A stretch of 64,000 nucleotides of DNA from Candidatus Roseilinea mizusawaensis (GTDB taxonomy: Bacteria > Chloroflexota > Anaerolineae > J036 > Brachytrichaceae): positions 1 through 64,000 of the forward strand of contig JAEANN010000042.1 of the NCBI GenBank assembly GCA_016841965.1, given 5' to 3'. Of this stretch, positions 44,070 through 55,707 are shown piece by piece. Under the pieces are notes generated by a model. It searched no databases, had not been told where the DNA came from, and saw only the letters and a program-made list of their open reading frames with translations. Position 1 is the stretch's first letter, and each line of letters begins with the position of its first letter. The position numbers and the translations under genes were made by a program.

Positions 44070-45134
44070 ATGAGCAATGTGAAAGTCGGCGCGACACGTA
44101 TTCTGGCTATCGAAACCTCGTGCGATGAGACCGCCGCCGCAGTGATTGACAACGGGCGTCACATTCGCTCGAACATGATCGCGTCGCAGATCGCGCTGCA
44201 CCAGAGGTATGGCGGCGTGTTCCCAGAGATGGCCTCGCGGGCGCACATCGAGGCCATTGCGCCGGTGATCCGACAAGCCATGGAAGACGCCGGCGCCGGC
44301 TGGGACTCGCTGACCGCCGTGGCAGTAACCAAAGGGCCGGGGTTGCCCGGCTCACTGGTTGTCGGGGTCAATGCAGCTAAAGGCATCTGCCTGGCCTATG
44401 ACCTACCGTTGATCGGCGTGAACCATCTGGAAGGCCATCTGTATGCGCACTGGCTGGCAGGGACAGGGCCGGCGGCCAATGGGCCGGCCGGGGAAAGTGA
44501 GCAGGATTTTCCCCTGCTGGGGTTGATTGTCTCCGGCGGCCACACTGAACTGGTGCTGATGAAGGGACATGGCGAGTACGAGTTGATCGGCCACACAGTG
44601 GATGACGCCGCCGGCGAAGCCTTTGACAAGGTCGCGCGCATGCTGGCGTTGGGATATCCAGGTGGGCCGGCCATCGAGCGCGCGGCCACGCAGGGCAACC
44701 CCCACCGCTTCAAGTTTTCACGGCCGCGCATGGATCGCCCCTTCGATTTCTCGTTCAGCGGGGCCAAGACCGCCGCCTGGTATGTGGTGCGGGATTTTGG
44801 CGGCATGATCGACGGCAAGCCCAATCCTCGCGTGCCGGTGTTCGACCTGGCGGCCAGCTTCCAAGAAGCCGTGGTGGACTGGCTGGTGGATAAAACATTG
44901 CGCGCTGCGCAACACTACCACGCACACGCTGTGCTGATCGGCGGCGGCGTGTCGGCCAATCGGCTGCTGCGCGAACGCATGGCGACGCTGTTGCCCATGC
45001 CGGTGTTCTTCCCACCATTGTCCCTGTGCACGGATAATGCAGCCATGATCGGCGCGGCGGCGCACTTTGCTTACTTGCGCGGCGCGCGCCATGATCTGGA
45101 CATGGACGTAGAACCGGATCTGAAAATCGGGTGA
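44070..45134 (+). CDS. tsaD: tRNA N6-adenosine threonylcarbamoyltransferase
   Basis: Transfers threonylcarbamoyl to A37 of ANN-reading tRNAs (t6A), with TsaB and TsaE partners not present here. ASKHA-fold protein of 354 aa: LAIETSCDETAAAV, the metal-binding HLEGHLYAHW, GLIVSGGHTEL, DAAGEAFDKVARMLALGYPGGP and the C-terminal GGGVSANRLLRE. Length is normal. An expendable 10-residue insertion (AGTGPAANGPAGESEQD) follows the metal motif. A terminator after tRNA-Val separates this gene from it. Confidence 0.97.
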   Translation: MSNVKVGATRILAIETSCDETAAAVIDNGRHIRSNMIASQIALHQRYGGVFPEMASRAHIEAIAPVIRQAMEDAGAGWDSLTAVAVTKGPGLPGSLVVGVNAAKGICLAYDLPLIGVNHLEGHLYAHWLAGTGPAANGPAGESEQDFPLLGLIVSGGHTELVLMKGHGEYELIGHTVDDAAGEAFDKVARMLALGYPGGPAIERAATQGNPHRFKFSRPRMDRPFDFSFSGAKTAAWYVVRDFGGMIDGKPNPRVPVFDLAASFQEAVVDWLVDKTLRAAQHYHAHAVLIGGGVSANRLLRERMATLLPMPVFFPPLSLCTDNAAMIGAAAHFAYLRGARHDLDMDVEPDLKIG

Positions 45135-45148
45135 CGGGACAATTGACG

Positions 45149-45202
45149 ATTGAGTGATCGAGCGATTGAGTAATCGAGCGATTGAGTAATCGAGCGATTG
45201 AC
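45149..45202. repeat. 16-bp tandem repeat ATTGAGTAATCGAGCG
   Basis: Three copies (first has GTGATC instead of GTAATC) plus a partial fourth, in the 113-base tsaD-gatB gap. Followed at 45217-45250 by CCAAAATC-type heptamer runs that reach up to the gatB ATG. Confidence 0.95.
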
Positions 45203-45217
45203 AATTGATTCCGCGCC

Positions 45218-45248
45218 AAGTCCAAAATCCAAAATCGAAAATCCAAAA
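45218..45248. repeat. AAAATCC-type heptamer run before gatB
   Basis: CCAAAATCCAAAATCGAAAA and a further ATCCAAAAT directly abut the gatB start codon, leaving no room for a normal ribosome binding site. Word type resembles AATCTAAAATCC at 20151-20162. Confidence 0.8.
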
Positions 45249-46744
45249 TGGAATACGAGGTTGTCATCGGCATGGAAACCCATGTCGAGCAAAGCACACA
45301 CAGCAAGATGTTTTGCTCGTGCTCGGCCAGCTTCTTTGGCGCCGAGCCGAACACAAATGTCTGCCCGACCTGCCTGGGGATGCCCGGCGCGCTGCCGGTG
45401 ATCAACCAGCGCGCAGTCGAGTTCTGCATCATGGTCGGGCTGGCGCTGAATTGCAAAATCGCCCGCCATACCTTCTGGGAGCGCAAGTCGTACTGGTATC
45501 CCGATCTGCCCAAGGGCTATCAGATCTCGCAATACCAGTGCCCGCTGTGTTACGACGGCTATATCGATGTCGATGTGCGCGACTTGAGCAGCGGCAACTG
45601 GACTGAGACACACTATCGCAAGCGCATCCGTATCCGCCGCGCGCATCTGGAAGAAGACACCGGCAAGCTCGCCCATGCGGGCAACGTGTCGTTTGTGGAT
45701 TACAACCGCAGCGGGGTGCCCCTGATCGAGATCGTCACCGAGCCGGATATCGCCAGCGCCGACGAAGCCTATGCCTATCTCAGCGCCCTGCGCGACATCG
45801 TGCGCTACCTGGGCGTGAGCAGCGGAGACATGGAGAAAGGCGCCCTGCGCGGCGAGCCAAACATGAGCCTGCGCCCCAAAGGCAGCGACACCTTCGGCAC
45901 AAAGGTTGAGATCAAAAACCTCAACTCGCTGCGGGCCGTGCGCGACAGCATTGCATACGAGATCAAGCGGCAAAGCCGGCTGCTGGACGAGGGCGACCAG
46001 ATTCGACAGGTCACGCTGGGCTGGGATGATGCGCGCGGCGTGACAGTGATACAACGCGAGAAGGAAGAAGCGCATGACTATCGCTATTTTCCAGAGCCAG
46101 ACCTGCCCCCACTGGTGATCGACGACACATGGCTGGAGGCGATTAGAGCGCGCATGCCAGAACTGCCGCTGGCAAAGAACGACCGCTTCATGCGCGACTT
46201 TGGCTTGAGCGGCTACGACGCAATGGTGCTAACCAAAGACCGCGCGACAGCAGAGTATTTTGAGAAAGTTGTGGCGGCCCTGTGCGGCGAAAAGAATCAA
46301 GGCTTGCAAGCCGCCGCCAAGTCGGCTGCGAATTGGGTGACCGGCGAGTTATTTCGGTTGATGGGGGCCACCGGCGCAGGCATTGAGCATGTGAAGGTTG
46401 ACCCGGCGCAACTGGCCGGACTCATCCAACTGGTGGACAACAAGACCATCAACATCAACACTGCCCGCCAGGTGTTCGAGGAGATGTTCGCCAGTGGCCG
46501 AGATGCTGGCGCCATTGTGGAGGCCAAAGGACTGGCACAAGTCAATGATGAGGCCACCCTGTCCAAAGTGGTCGAAGAGGTGCTCGACGCGAACCCGCAG
46601 CAGGCGCAAGCCTACCTGGCCGGCAACGAGAAACTGTTTCAGTTTCTGGTAGGCCAAACGATGAAGCGCACCAAAGGCAAAGGCAACCCACAAGTGTTAC
46701 AGGGATTGTTGAAAGCCGCGCTGGACAAGCGGCGATCGCAGTAA
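45248..46744 (+). CDS. gatB: Aspartyl/glutamyl-tRNA amidotransferase subunit B
   Basis: Subunit of the GatCAB enzyme that turns Glu-tRNA(Gln) and Asp-tRNA(Asn) into the amidated forms. 498 aa with [29 protein letters not shown] (zinc Cys pair), [54 protein letters not shown] and a C-terminal YqeY-like tail ([41 protein letters not shown]). GatA and GatC are not adjacent. The start codon is preceded by an AAAATCC repeat instead of a Shine-Dalgarno. Confidence 0.97.
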   Translation: MEYEVVIGMETHVEQSTHSKMFCSCSASFFGAEPNTNVCPTCLGMPGALPVINQRAVEFCIMVGLALNCKIARHTFWERKSYWYPDLPKGYQISQYQCPLCYDGYIDVDVRDLSSGNWTETHYRKRIRIRRAHLEEDTGKLAHAGNVSFVDYNRSGVPLIEIVTEPDIASADEAYAYLSALRDIVRYLGVSSGDMEKGALRGEPNMSLRPKGSDTFGTKVEIKNLNSLRAVRDSIAYEIKRQSRLLDEGDQIRQVTLGWDDARGVTVIQREKEEAHDYRYFPEPDLPPLVIDDTWLEAIRARMPELPLAKNDRFMRDFGLSGYDAMVLTKDRATAEYFEKVVAALCGEKNQGLQAAAKSAANWVTGELFRLMGATGAGIEHVKVDPAQLAGLIQLVDNKTININTARQVFEEMFASGRDAGAIVEAKGLAQVNDEATLSKVVEEVLDANPQQAQAYLAGNEKLFQFLVGQTMKRTKGKGNPQVLQGLLKAALDKRRSQ

Positions 46745-46869
46745 GATCGAGCATGCCCGCAACACGCTGTTTGGCGCGCGTTGAGCCGGCGCCGCCTCGC
46801 ATCTTGATCAGATTGCGCAGCGCAGCCGGATGCGCCTGACAGGATCCGGCCCAGTCAACAACCGGCCAG

Positions 46870-47508
46870 TTATCGTCCAGCGGCCGACACATCATGTTGC
46901 GCTCCGACGGTGAGGATGCCGTGGTATCCGAACAGCTTTCCAAGCAGCGCATGACTAACAACCACCACAGTTGCCACACGATCATCGCTGCCGGGCACGG
47001 CGCGTTCGACGGCCACAGTATCCACGATGAACGGCCACGGCAAGGGCACAAGCATTCGCCCGGCGATGAGATATTGCGGCCCGCGCGAGCGCATCAGCAG
47101 CGTTTGACCCTCGTCGGCGATGTCCACCTGTAAGGTGAGGCCGACCGTTTGGGGTTGATTGAAGCAATCCAGCACGCTGCGGAAAGGCATGGTGAACGGG
47201 GTAGGCTTCGTAAGTGTGTAGCTTGTGGCAAGACCGGCCGGCGTTTGAAACTCGCGCATCCACTCATAGCAGGGCTGGCCGGCGGCATCCAATACCCCGC
47301 GATTGCGCACACGCACACGCTGCGCCTGCCCCGGCACAGGCATAAACGGTGCGAACGGGCGCGCCCACGGCAGGCGGTTCCAGGCGTCCATCACGCCTTC
47401 GACGAGCACTTCGCGGCCGGGCGGCAGGTCGTAGTGACGGCGCAGCGCCGGGGCCAGCCGGTCTATCTGGCCGGCCAGCACATAGCCAAACAGAGAATGG
47501 ATTGTCAT
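46870..47508 (-). CDS. DUF4166-like protein
   Basis: 212 aa, soluble. The layout LFGYVLAGQIDRLAPALRRHYDLPPGREVLVEGVMDAWNRLPWARPFAPFMP at the N-terminus and HALLGKLFGYHGILTV at the C-terminus resembles DUF4166 proteins, whose ends carry LF(G)-type motifs. No catalytic signature. Starts 3 bases after the MFS gene's stop and closes a four-gene minus-strand operon. Function unknown. Confidence 0.6.
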   Translation of the reverse strand: MTIHSLFGYVLAGQIDRLAPALRRHYDLPPGREVLVEGVMDAWNRLPWARPFAPFMPVPGQAQRVRVRNRGVLDAAGQPCYEWMREFQTPAGLATSYTLTKPTPFTMPFRSVLDCFNQPQTVGLTLQVDIADEGQTLLMRSRGPQYLIAGRMLVPLPWPFIVDTVAVERAVPGSDDRVATVVVVSHALLGKLFGYHGILTVGAQHDVSAAGR

Positions 47509-47511
47509 GTG

Positions 47512-48729
47512 TCACTCCAGTTGCTGCCTGAGCATACCGCGCAACAGCGCCCACCCGCCGCCCAGCACGGCCACAATCAGCAGCAGCAGACCCCATGCGG
47601 CGGTAACACCCTGGCCGGTCATCACCACACCAACCAGCGACGGAATCACCAGCGCAACCAGCGCAGCCATGCTGGTTAGAAAGCCGGTGACTACCGTTGC
47701 ATCGCGCGGGAACAAACGGATGCCATACGAGATCAGGATGGGATAGATCGGACTCATGGCCAACCCAACTACAAACGCGCCGGCCATGTTGATCGCAAAC
47801 ACGCCGGGCAGGGCAATCATGAGCAACAAGCCTATGCCGGTCAGTACAATCGCGCTCGACACAATGAGCGGCGGCTTCACCCAGCGCGAGATCAGATCGG
47901 TGAGATAGCGACCAAGCGTGAACGCGGCGAAGAAAACTGTGACCAGCAAGGCCGACTGCGCTGCGCTCACGCCAGAACCGCGCTCGGCATACACGGCTGC
48001 CCAGCCGCTGAAGGCCACCTCGCTGCTGACATAGATCGAGGCGATGGCGCCGAGCAGCCACAGCACCGGTTGGCGCAGCAACTGAGAAAGCGGCAAGCGG
48101 GCCGAAGCAGAATTGGCCGGATTGTGCACGGCAGGCGGCGCAACTGCATCACGCCATACCCACGCGCCAACCAGCAAGGGCGCGGAGAGCACCAGCGCCA
48201 GCAGCAAAGCGATGCTGGCGCTGCCGAACAGGCTGTAACCGAGCGACACAAATAACGGGCCTGCCAGCGCGCCGATGCCGAAGAATGCGTTTAGCCGGCT
48301 GAGCATGCGCGCGGCATTCGGGCCGGCCAATAGCCCGACCATCGCGTTGTACCCGACCTGCGTGCCCGACTGCCCCAGCCCAAGCAAATACGCGCCCAGA
48401 TAAATCAGTGGCAGGCTTTGCCCAAGCAGGAGCAGCGCAAGACTGACCAGCAGGCACGTCGCGCCGGAGAGCAACAACGCCCGCATGCCCAGCCGCGCGC
48501 CGATGGGGCTGATGATGAAAACGGACGTGGCATAGCCCAGCGCAAAGGGAGTGAACAACAGCCCGACCTGTTCGAGCGGGGCGCCGGTCTGGGCAGCAAA
48601 CGTGGGCAGCGCCGGCCCAATGATAGAGGCGTTGACGCCGATGCTCACGAAGGCGTAGAAGGCCAGCCAGGGTGGGCGCGCTGCGCCAGCGGGTTGCAGT
48701 ATCTGCGATGCGGGCGGTGTGGTTTCCAT
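47512..48729 (-). CDS. MFS transporter
   Basis: 405 aa, 12 predicted membrane helices. The start is placed at ATG 48729, one base beyond the stop of the PstS-like gene; the ORF-track start (48792) lies inside that gene. The loop 2-3 motif region reads SPIGARLGMRALLLSG (G-x-x-x-D/R-x-x-G-type) and loop 8-9 reads DLISRWVKPPLIVSS, as in sugar or drug MFS permeases of FucP/YbjJ-like type. Substrate unknown. Confidence 0.83.
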   Translation of the reverse strand: METTPPASQILQPAGAARPPWLAFYAFVSIGVNASIIGPALPTFAAQTGAPLEQVGLLFTPFALGYATSVFIISPIGARLGMRALLLSGATCLLVSLALLLLGQSLPLIYLGAYLLGLGQSGTQVGYNAMVGLLAGPNAARMLSRLNAFFGIGALAGPLFVSLGYSLFGSASIALLLALVLSAPLLVGAWVWRDAVAPPAVHNPANSASARLPLSQLLRQPVLWLLGAIASIYVSSEVAFSGWAAVYAERGSGVSAAQSALLVTVFFAAFTLGRYLTDLISRWVKPPLIVSSAIVLTGIGLLLMIALPGVFAINMAGAFVVGLAMSPIYPILISYGIRLFPRDATVVTGFLTSMAALVALVIPSLVGVVMTGQGVTAAWGLLLLIVAVLGGGWALLRGMLRQQLE

Positions 48730-48730
48730 A

Positions 48731-49582
48731 TCAGGGTACACCGGGCAAGGGCGCAAAGTTGGCCGTCTCGACCACGCGCTGCCCTTCCGCACTCAAAATC
48801 CATGCGACGAAGTCGCGCAACTCGCCCTGAGGTTCGCTCAGCGCAATTAGATAGAGCGAGCGCGATAACGGATAAGACCCATCCCGCAACGAGGCCTTGG
48901 TCAACGGCTGTCCGTCGATGGCCAGCATTTTCACCGGCGGCGCGACGGTGTCTGTGATGCGGGCGCTGGGCACATAGCCGATCGCGCCGGCCTGATACGT
49001 TACAAAGTTCATCACTACCTCAACCGACGGCAGCACGACAGCGTTCAAGGTCAGGCGCGTATTGCCCATCACCATGCGATCGAAGAGGACACGGGCGCCG
49101 TCGCCCCCTTCGCGCACCGCAATTTGCACGTCGCCAACGTTTGCTGCGCCCAGACTATCCCAGCGGCCGTGCACACCGGCGTAGATGTCGCGCAATTGCT
49201 GCATGCTGACGTTTGTCAACGGATTGGCCGGATTGACAATCACCGCGATCCCGTCTAGGGCCAGATCGCCAATCCAGGGTATATCGCGCCCGGCAACCTT
49301 GTCAGGCAACACAGACACCGCTGCCAGATCGACGCGACGCGAAAAGATGGCTTCGGCGGCGTCCGGTGTGCTGGCCGGCGTCAGGGTGAAAATGATGTGC
49401 GGATGCTGGGCCGAGTAAGCGCGGGTGAGCGCCTGCATCAGCGATTCGAGAGCCACATCGGCTGCGACGCGCAACGTGACCGTGACTGGGGTCACTTTGG
49501 GCGTCTCAGCGCTGCCACAGCCGGACGCGGCCAGGCCCAATGCAGCAACCAGGCAACACAAAGCTGGCGCAGCGTGTCTCAT
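48731..49582 (-). CDS. PstS-like substrate-binding lipoprotein
   Basis: 283 aa with signal peptide and lipobox LAASGC. Phosphate-binding-protein fold: VALESLMQALTRAYSAQHPHIIFTLTPAST, DIAVIVNPANPLTNVSMQQLRDIYAG, a central VREGGDGARVLFDRMVMG and YPLSRSLYLI, which matches PstS-type hinge blocks. The PstS phosphate-site SGSG/R-D set is only partly seen, so phosphate is likely but unproven. ATGA overlap with the upstream M28 gene. No pstCAB nearby. Confidence 0.75.
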   Translation of the reverse strand: MRHAAPALCCLVAALGLAASGCGSAETPKVTPVTVTLRVAADVALESLMQALTRAYSAQHPHIIFTLTPASTPDAAEAIFSRRVDLAAVSVLPDKVAGRDIPWIGDLALDGIAVIVNPANPLTNVSMQQLRDIYAGVHGRWDSLGAANVGDVQIAVREGGDGARVLFDRMVMGNTRLTLNAVVLPSVEVVMNFVTYQAGAIGYVPSARITDTVAPPVKMLAIDGQPLTKASLRDGSYPLSRSLYLIALSEPQGELRDFVAWILSAEGQRVVETANFAPLPGVP

Positions 49583-50862
49583 GCTATGACCGACTCCGCC
49601 GCCGGAAGATTGCTCAACGCGCTTTGCCGATCAATCTCACACAGGAGCGCCCAGACCATCTCCTGGACACGCGCGAGCGTCGTCTCGTCGATGGCATCGA
49701 TGGTGTCGGACGGCTGATGCCAGCGGGGGGATGAGCCATCGGGCGCAACAGCGCCGAAGGCGATGGCGCGCAAGCCATGTTTGACGCCCACGCTCAGTTC
49801 GCCATAGCCGGCGTTCAAGCTGACGGTGCGCGCGCGCCATTCAGGATGTGCTGCAATCAGTTTGTCGGCAAGCGCCAGCAGGCCGGGGTCGCTGTGGGCC
49901 GGCTTCAGGAATCGCTCGGCGCGCACGACAACGGGCTGCGTGCCGGCTGCAGCGACCTGGTCTATGACGATGTGGGCTGCATGTTGCAGGCCGGCGTGGT
50001 TGGCGCTGAAATAAGCGTCGGCGCCATAGCAGCCGACTTCTTCGCAGCCGGTGAAGACCAGGTGAACCTGTGTGTGTTGCAGCGGCGCATGCGTCAGCCG
50101 TTCGGCAAGCCACAGGGTGGCCGCGACACCGCTGGCGTTGTCGTTCGCCCCTTTAGTGTATGGAGTTAGGTCAGCCTGAATCATGAGCGCAAAGACAGCA
50201 AGCATCACCAGACCCGGCGCAAGCGCAATCAGACGCAGCGCCTGGGCCGGAACAACGATGCCGATTACAAACACAGCCAGCATCGCAGCCATGGCGGCGA
50301 GGCCGGCCGGCATCAGCCCGCGAAAGACCGTCATCCAAAATGACGAGCGAAAAAGCAACGGCGTGCGATGCGTGTCCAGGTGGGCGGTAATCACGACAGT
50401 GGCCGGGCACCCAGCCGAGGACACAGCCGGGCGGGCAGCAGGCAGCGCAACAGCGCCCATCGGCGCATCTTCATCGGAGGGCGCTGGCGCCGCTTGGCAG
50501 GGGATGACTGCGCGCACATTCTGGCTATGCCCGATGGGAAGCAGCCAGCGCAGCAGATTGGGGCGAAACTGCATTTCGAGCAACAGAGATCCCAGCGCCA
50601 CAACCGTAATGAGAGCCGCCGCCGCCGCCCCCACCGGCTGAGGCTGCCAGAACAGAAACAGGCTCAGCAGCGCTAGCCCCGCTGCCAGCGCGTAGGGTCG
50701 GTAGGCCGATGTGGGGCTGAGAAATGTCTGGCGTTCGGGCGACAATCCCAGGATGGCTAGTTGTTCGGCCACATAGTCAGCAGCTTTGGCTTCTTCGGTG
50801 GTAGCGCTGCCACGCGGGCCAATGACTTCGGACAGGGCGCGAATATGATCGAGCGATGTCAT
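49579..50862 (-). CDS. M28-family aminopeptidase with internal membrane helices
   Basis: 427 aa. Zinc ligands of the M28 family: TAHLDTH, GANDNASGVAA (metal-bridging Asp), FTGCEEVGCYG, and C-terminal WHQPSDT. Two hydrophobic patches lie inside the chain (YALAAGLALLSLFLFWQP near residue 57 and AGLAAMAAMLAVFVIGIVVPAQALRLIALAPGLVMLAVFALMI around 190-230), so the protease domain is split by membrane segments. That is a feature of some membrane M28 proteins. First gene of the operon; its promoter sits directly at the start codon. Confidence 0.85.
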   Translation of the reverse strand: MTSLDHIRALSEVIGPRGSATTEEAKAADYVAEQLAILGLSPERQTFLSPTSAYRPYALAAGLALLSLFLFWQPQPVGAAAAALITVVALGSLLLEMQFRPNLLRWLLPIGHSQNVRAVIPCQAAPAPSDEDAPMGAVALPAARPAVSSAGCPATVVITAHLDTHRTPLLFRSSFWMTVFRGLMPAGLAAMAAMLAVFVIGIVVPAQALRLIALAPGLVMLAVFALMIQADLTPYTKGANDNASGVAATLWLAERLTHAPLQHTQVHLVFTGCEEVGCYGADAYFSANHAGLQHAAHIVIDQVAAAGTQPVVVRAERFLKPAHSDPGLLALADKLIAAHPEWRARTVSLNAGYGELSVGVKHGLRAIAFGAVAPDGSSPRWHQPSDTIDAIDETTLARVQEMVWALLCEIDRQSALSNLPAAESVIA

Positions 50863-50870
50863 AGAAGCTT

Positions 50871-50876
50871 ATTATA
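50871..50876 (-). promoter_or_regulatory. -10 box of the M28 operon (leaderless)
   Basis: Perfect TATAAT on the minus strand, ending 8 bases before the ATG at 50862. No Shine-Dalgarno. Confidence 0.6.
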
Positions 50877-50914
50877 GGAACCGGAGCAGCAGACAGCGGC
50901 GGCGCACACAAGCG

Positions 50915-50940
50915 AAAAGGCGCGCCGAATGGCGCGCCTC
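50915..50940 (-). terminator. Terminator after the cupredoxin gene
   Basis: On the minus strand AGGCGCGCC-ATTC-GGCGCGCCT forms a 9-bp perfect stem followed by TTTC. The T-run is short, so it may be a weaker intrinsic terminator. Confidence 0.7.
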
Positions 50941-50987
50941 ACAACAGACAGGTTGTGCGCCGGCAAGCAGCCGGGGCGCAACAGGGA

Positions 50988-51494
50988 TTACTCGATTGTC
51001 AGGGTGCCCTTCATCAGCACGTGATGGCCGGGGAAGGTGCAAATGTAGGGGTACTGACCTTTGGCCGGCGCATCAAATGTGATTGTGTCGCTCTCGCCGG
51101 CATTGACCATCTTGGTATGAGCAAGGACGTTCGGGTCGTTTTCCTTCAGGTAGCCTTTGGCCTCGCCGGCGGCCAGGGCGTCGTTCGCGACCTGTTCGTT
51201 CGTGCCGGGTTTGATCAACACCCAGTTGTGCTGCAGCGCCGTCGAGTTGTTCTTGAAGGTCAGGGTAATCCTGGAACCCGCCGGCGCAGTGAGCGTGTCC
51301 TTGTCGTACAGCAACTCTTCGCCTTTGGAGCCGATCTCCAGCTTTACTTCAGGCTTAGGGGCGTCGCCGCCGCCGGCCGGGGCCGGCGTGGCTTCACCAC
51401 CGCCGCAGGCAGCCACAAGGCTGCCGCCCACGGCCAGACCGCCAACCATGCTCAACGTCTTCAGGAATTGTCTACGTGATAAATCGAGTGCCAT
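50988..51494 (-). CDS. Auracyanin-like blue-copper lipoprotein
   Basis: 168 aa from ATG 51494, with AGGAG 11 bases upstream; the ORF-track start is 14 codons too early. A Tat-type leader (SRRQFLKTL) is combined with a lipobox LVAAC (Cys30). The cupredoxin domain shows the type I copper ligands His (LQHNWVLI), Cys, His and Met in YICTFPGHHVLMKGTLTIE. This C-terminal pattern closely resembles auracyanins of filamentous anoxygenic phototrophs, where the protein passes electrons between cytochrome complexes and the reaction centre or oxidase. It carries one electron in the cell envelope. A CydA-like cytochrome c protein at 30145 is a possible partner in this genome. Confidence 0.87.
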   Translation of the reverse strand: MALDLSRRQFLKTLSMVGGLAVGGSLVAACGGGEATPAPAGGGDAPKPEVKLEIGSKGEELLYDKDTLTAPAGSRITLTFKNNSTALQHNWVLIKPGTNEQVANDALAAGEAKGYLKENDPNVLAHTKMVNAGESDTITFDAPAKGQYPYICTFPGHHVLMKGTLTIE

Positions 51495-51643
51495 TGTCTC
51501 TACGTCTCCTTGAACAATAAATACAGAACTGCTCAATTGAGAATTGTCCTTGCACAGGACACATCAGGCCGCGCCAGGATGGGCAATATATCACTTGGCC
51601 GTTGTCTGAGCAATCGTGTAGAGCAGAATAAGAGAATGGCGTT

Positions 51644-52075
51644 TCAGGTTTCAAAGCGGAAGCGGGCCTCGCCGACGCGAATGATGTCACCGGCGCCCAA
51701 TGCGCAACGAATCACACGCTCCTCGTTTACCCAGGTGCCGTTGCGGCTGGCGTTATCCTCGATCCACCAGGCGCCGGTGGCAGGGTCCCAGGCCAGCCGG
51801 GCGTGTCGCGCAGAGGTGTATTCGTCGCTGACGCGCACAGCGCAGTTGGGATCGCGCCCGATCCATACGGAGGATCGCAGGACATATTCACTGGCCGGCA
51901 GATTGCCGGCCGGCAGCAAAATCAGACGGGCCGGCCAGGTGGGCGCCTGCGGGGATTGGCGTTCGCGCATAAGCATCCAGAGCATCAGACCGAGAAAGCC
52001 GTAGAGCGCAGCGACGATCAGGATGCGCAAAGCAAGTAGAATGACCTCGCAGGGAGACAGGGCGGCAGCAGCTTG
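51644..52075 (-). CDS. Membrane-anchored FHA-domain protein
   Basis: About 143 aa. One membrane helix (VILLALRILIVAALYGFLGLMLWML), then a FHA domain with WIGRDPNCAVRVSDEYTSARHARL and DNASRNGTWVN, the phosphothreonine-reading loops (GR...S..H...N). It would bind a phosphorylated partner at the membrane. The start at 52075 (codon 8) is chosen because upstream residues are Cys/Met-rich. It lies between the cupredoxin and ftsH genes on the same strand; no Ser/Thr kinase is in the window. Confidence 0.82.
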   Translation of the reverse strand, partial: QAAAALSPCEVILLALRILIVAALYGFLGLMLWMLMRERQSPQAPTWPARLILLPAGNLPASEYVLRSSVWIGRDPNCAVRVSDEYTSARHARLAWDPATGAWWIEDNASRNGTWVNEERVIRCALGAGDIIRVGEARFRFET

Positions 52076-52111
52076 CATGCAGAAACACAGCGCCACACGC
52101 GGCAGGCTGAG

Positions 52112-54049
<1,938 letters not shown>

Positions 54050-54141
54050 ATCACTCTACTCAAGCAGTCAACCAATCAGCCATTTCGCCACGCAGTCAAC
54101 GAGGCGATGAGCAGACGGGCGAATCGCTTAACGAATCAATT

Positions 54142-55590
<1,449 letters not shown>

Positions 55591-55600
55591 ACCACGGGCC

Positions 55601-55606
55601 ATTATA
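55601..55606 (-). promoter_or_regulatory. -10 box of the sugar transferase gene (leaderless)
   Basis: Perfect TATAAT on the minus strand, 10 bases before ATG 55590; the -10 itself overlaps the ATG at 55602. Confidence 0.5.
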
Positions 55607-55656
55607 CGGTTCAGACTTACAATTGATGGGTGCGTGGCCTGCACCAAGTGGAATGC

Positions 55657-55689
55657 ACAGCATACACACAGCATACACACAGCATACAG
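55657..55689. repeat. 11-bp tandem repeat ACAGCATACAC, three copies
   Basis: Three copies (last ends in CAG) in the divergent gap, just before the ROK start codon. Confidence 0.95.
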
Positions 55690-55707
55690 CCCAAAAGAGA
55701 AGAACAG

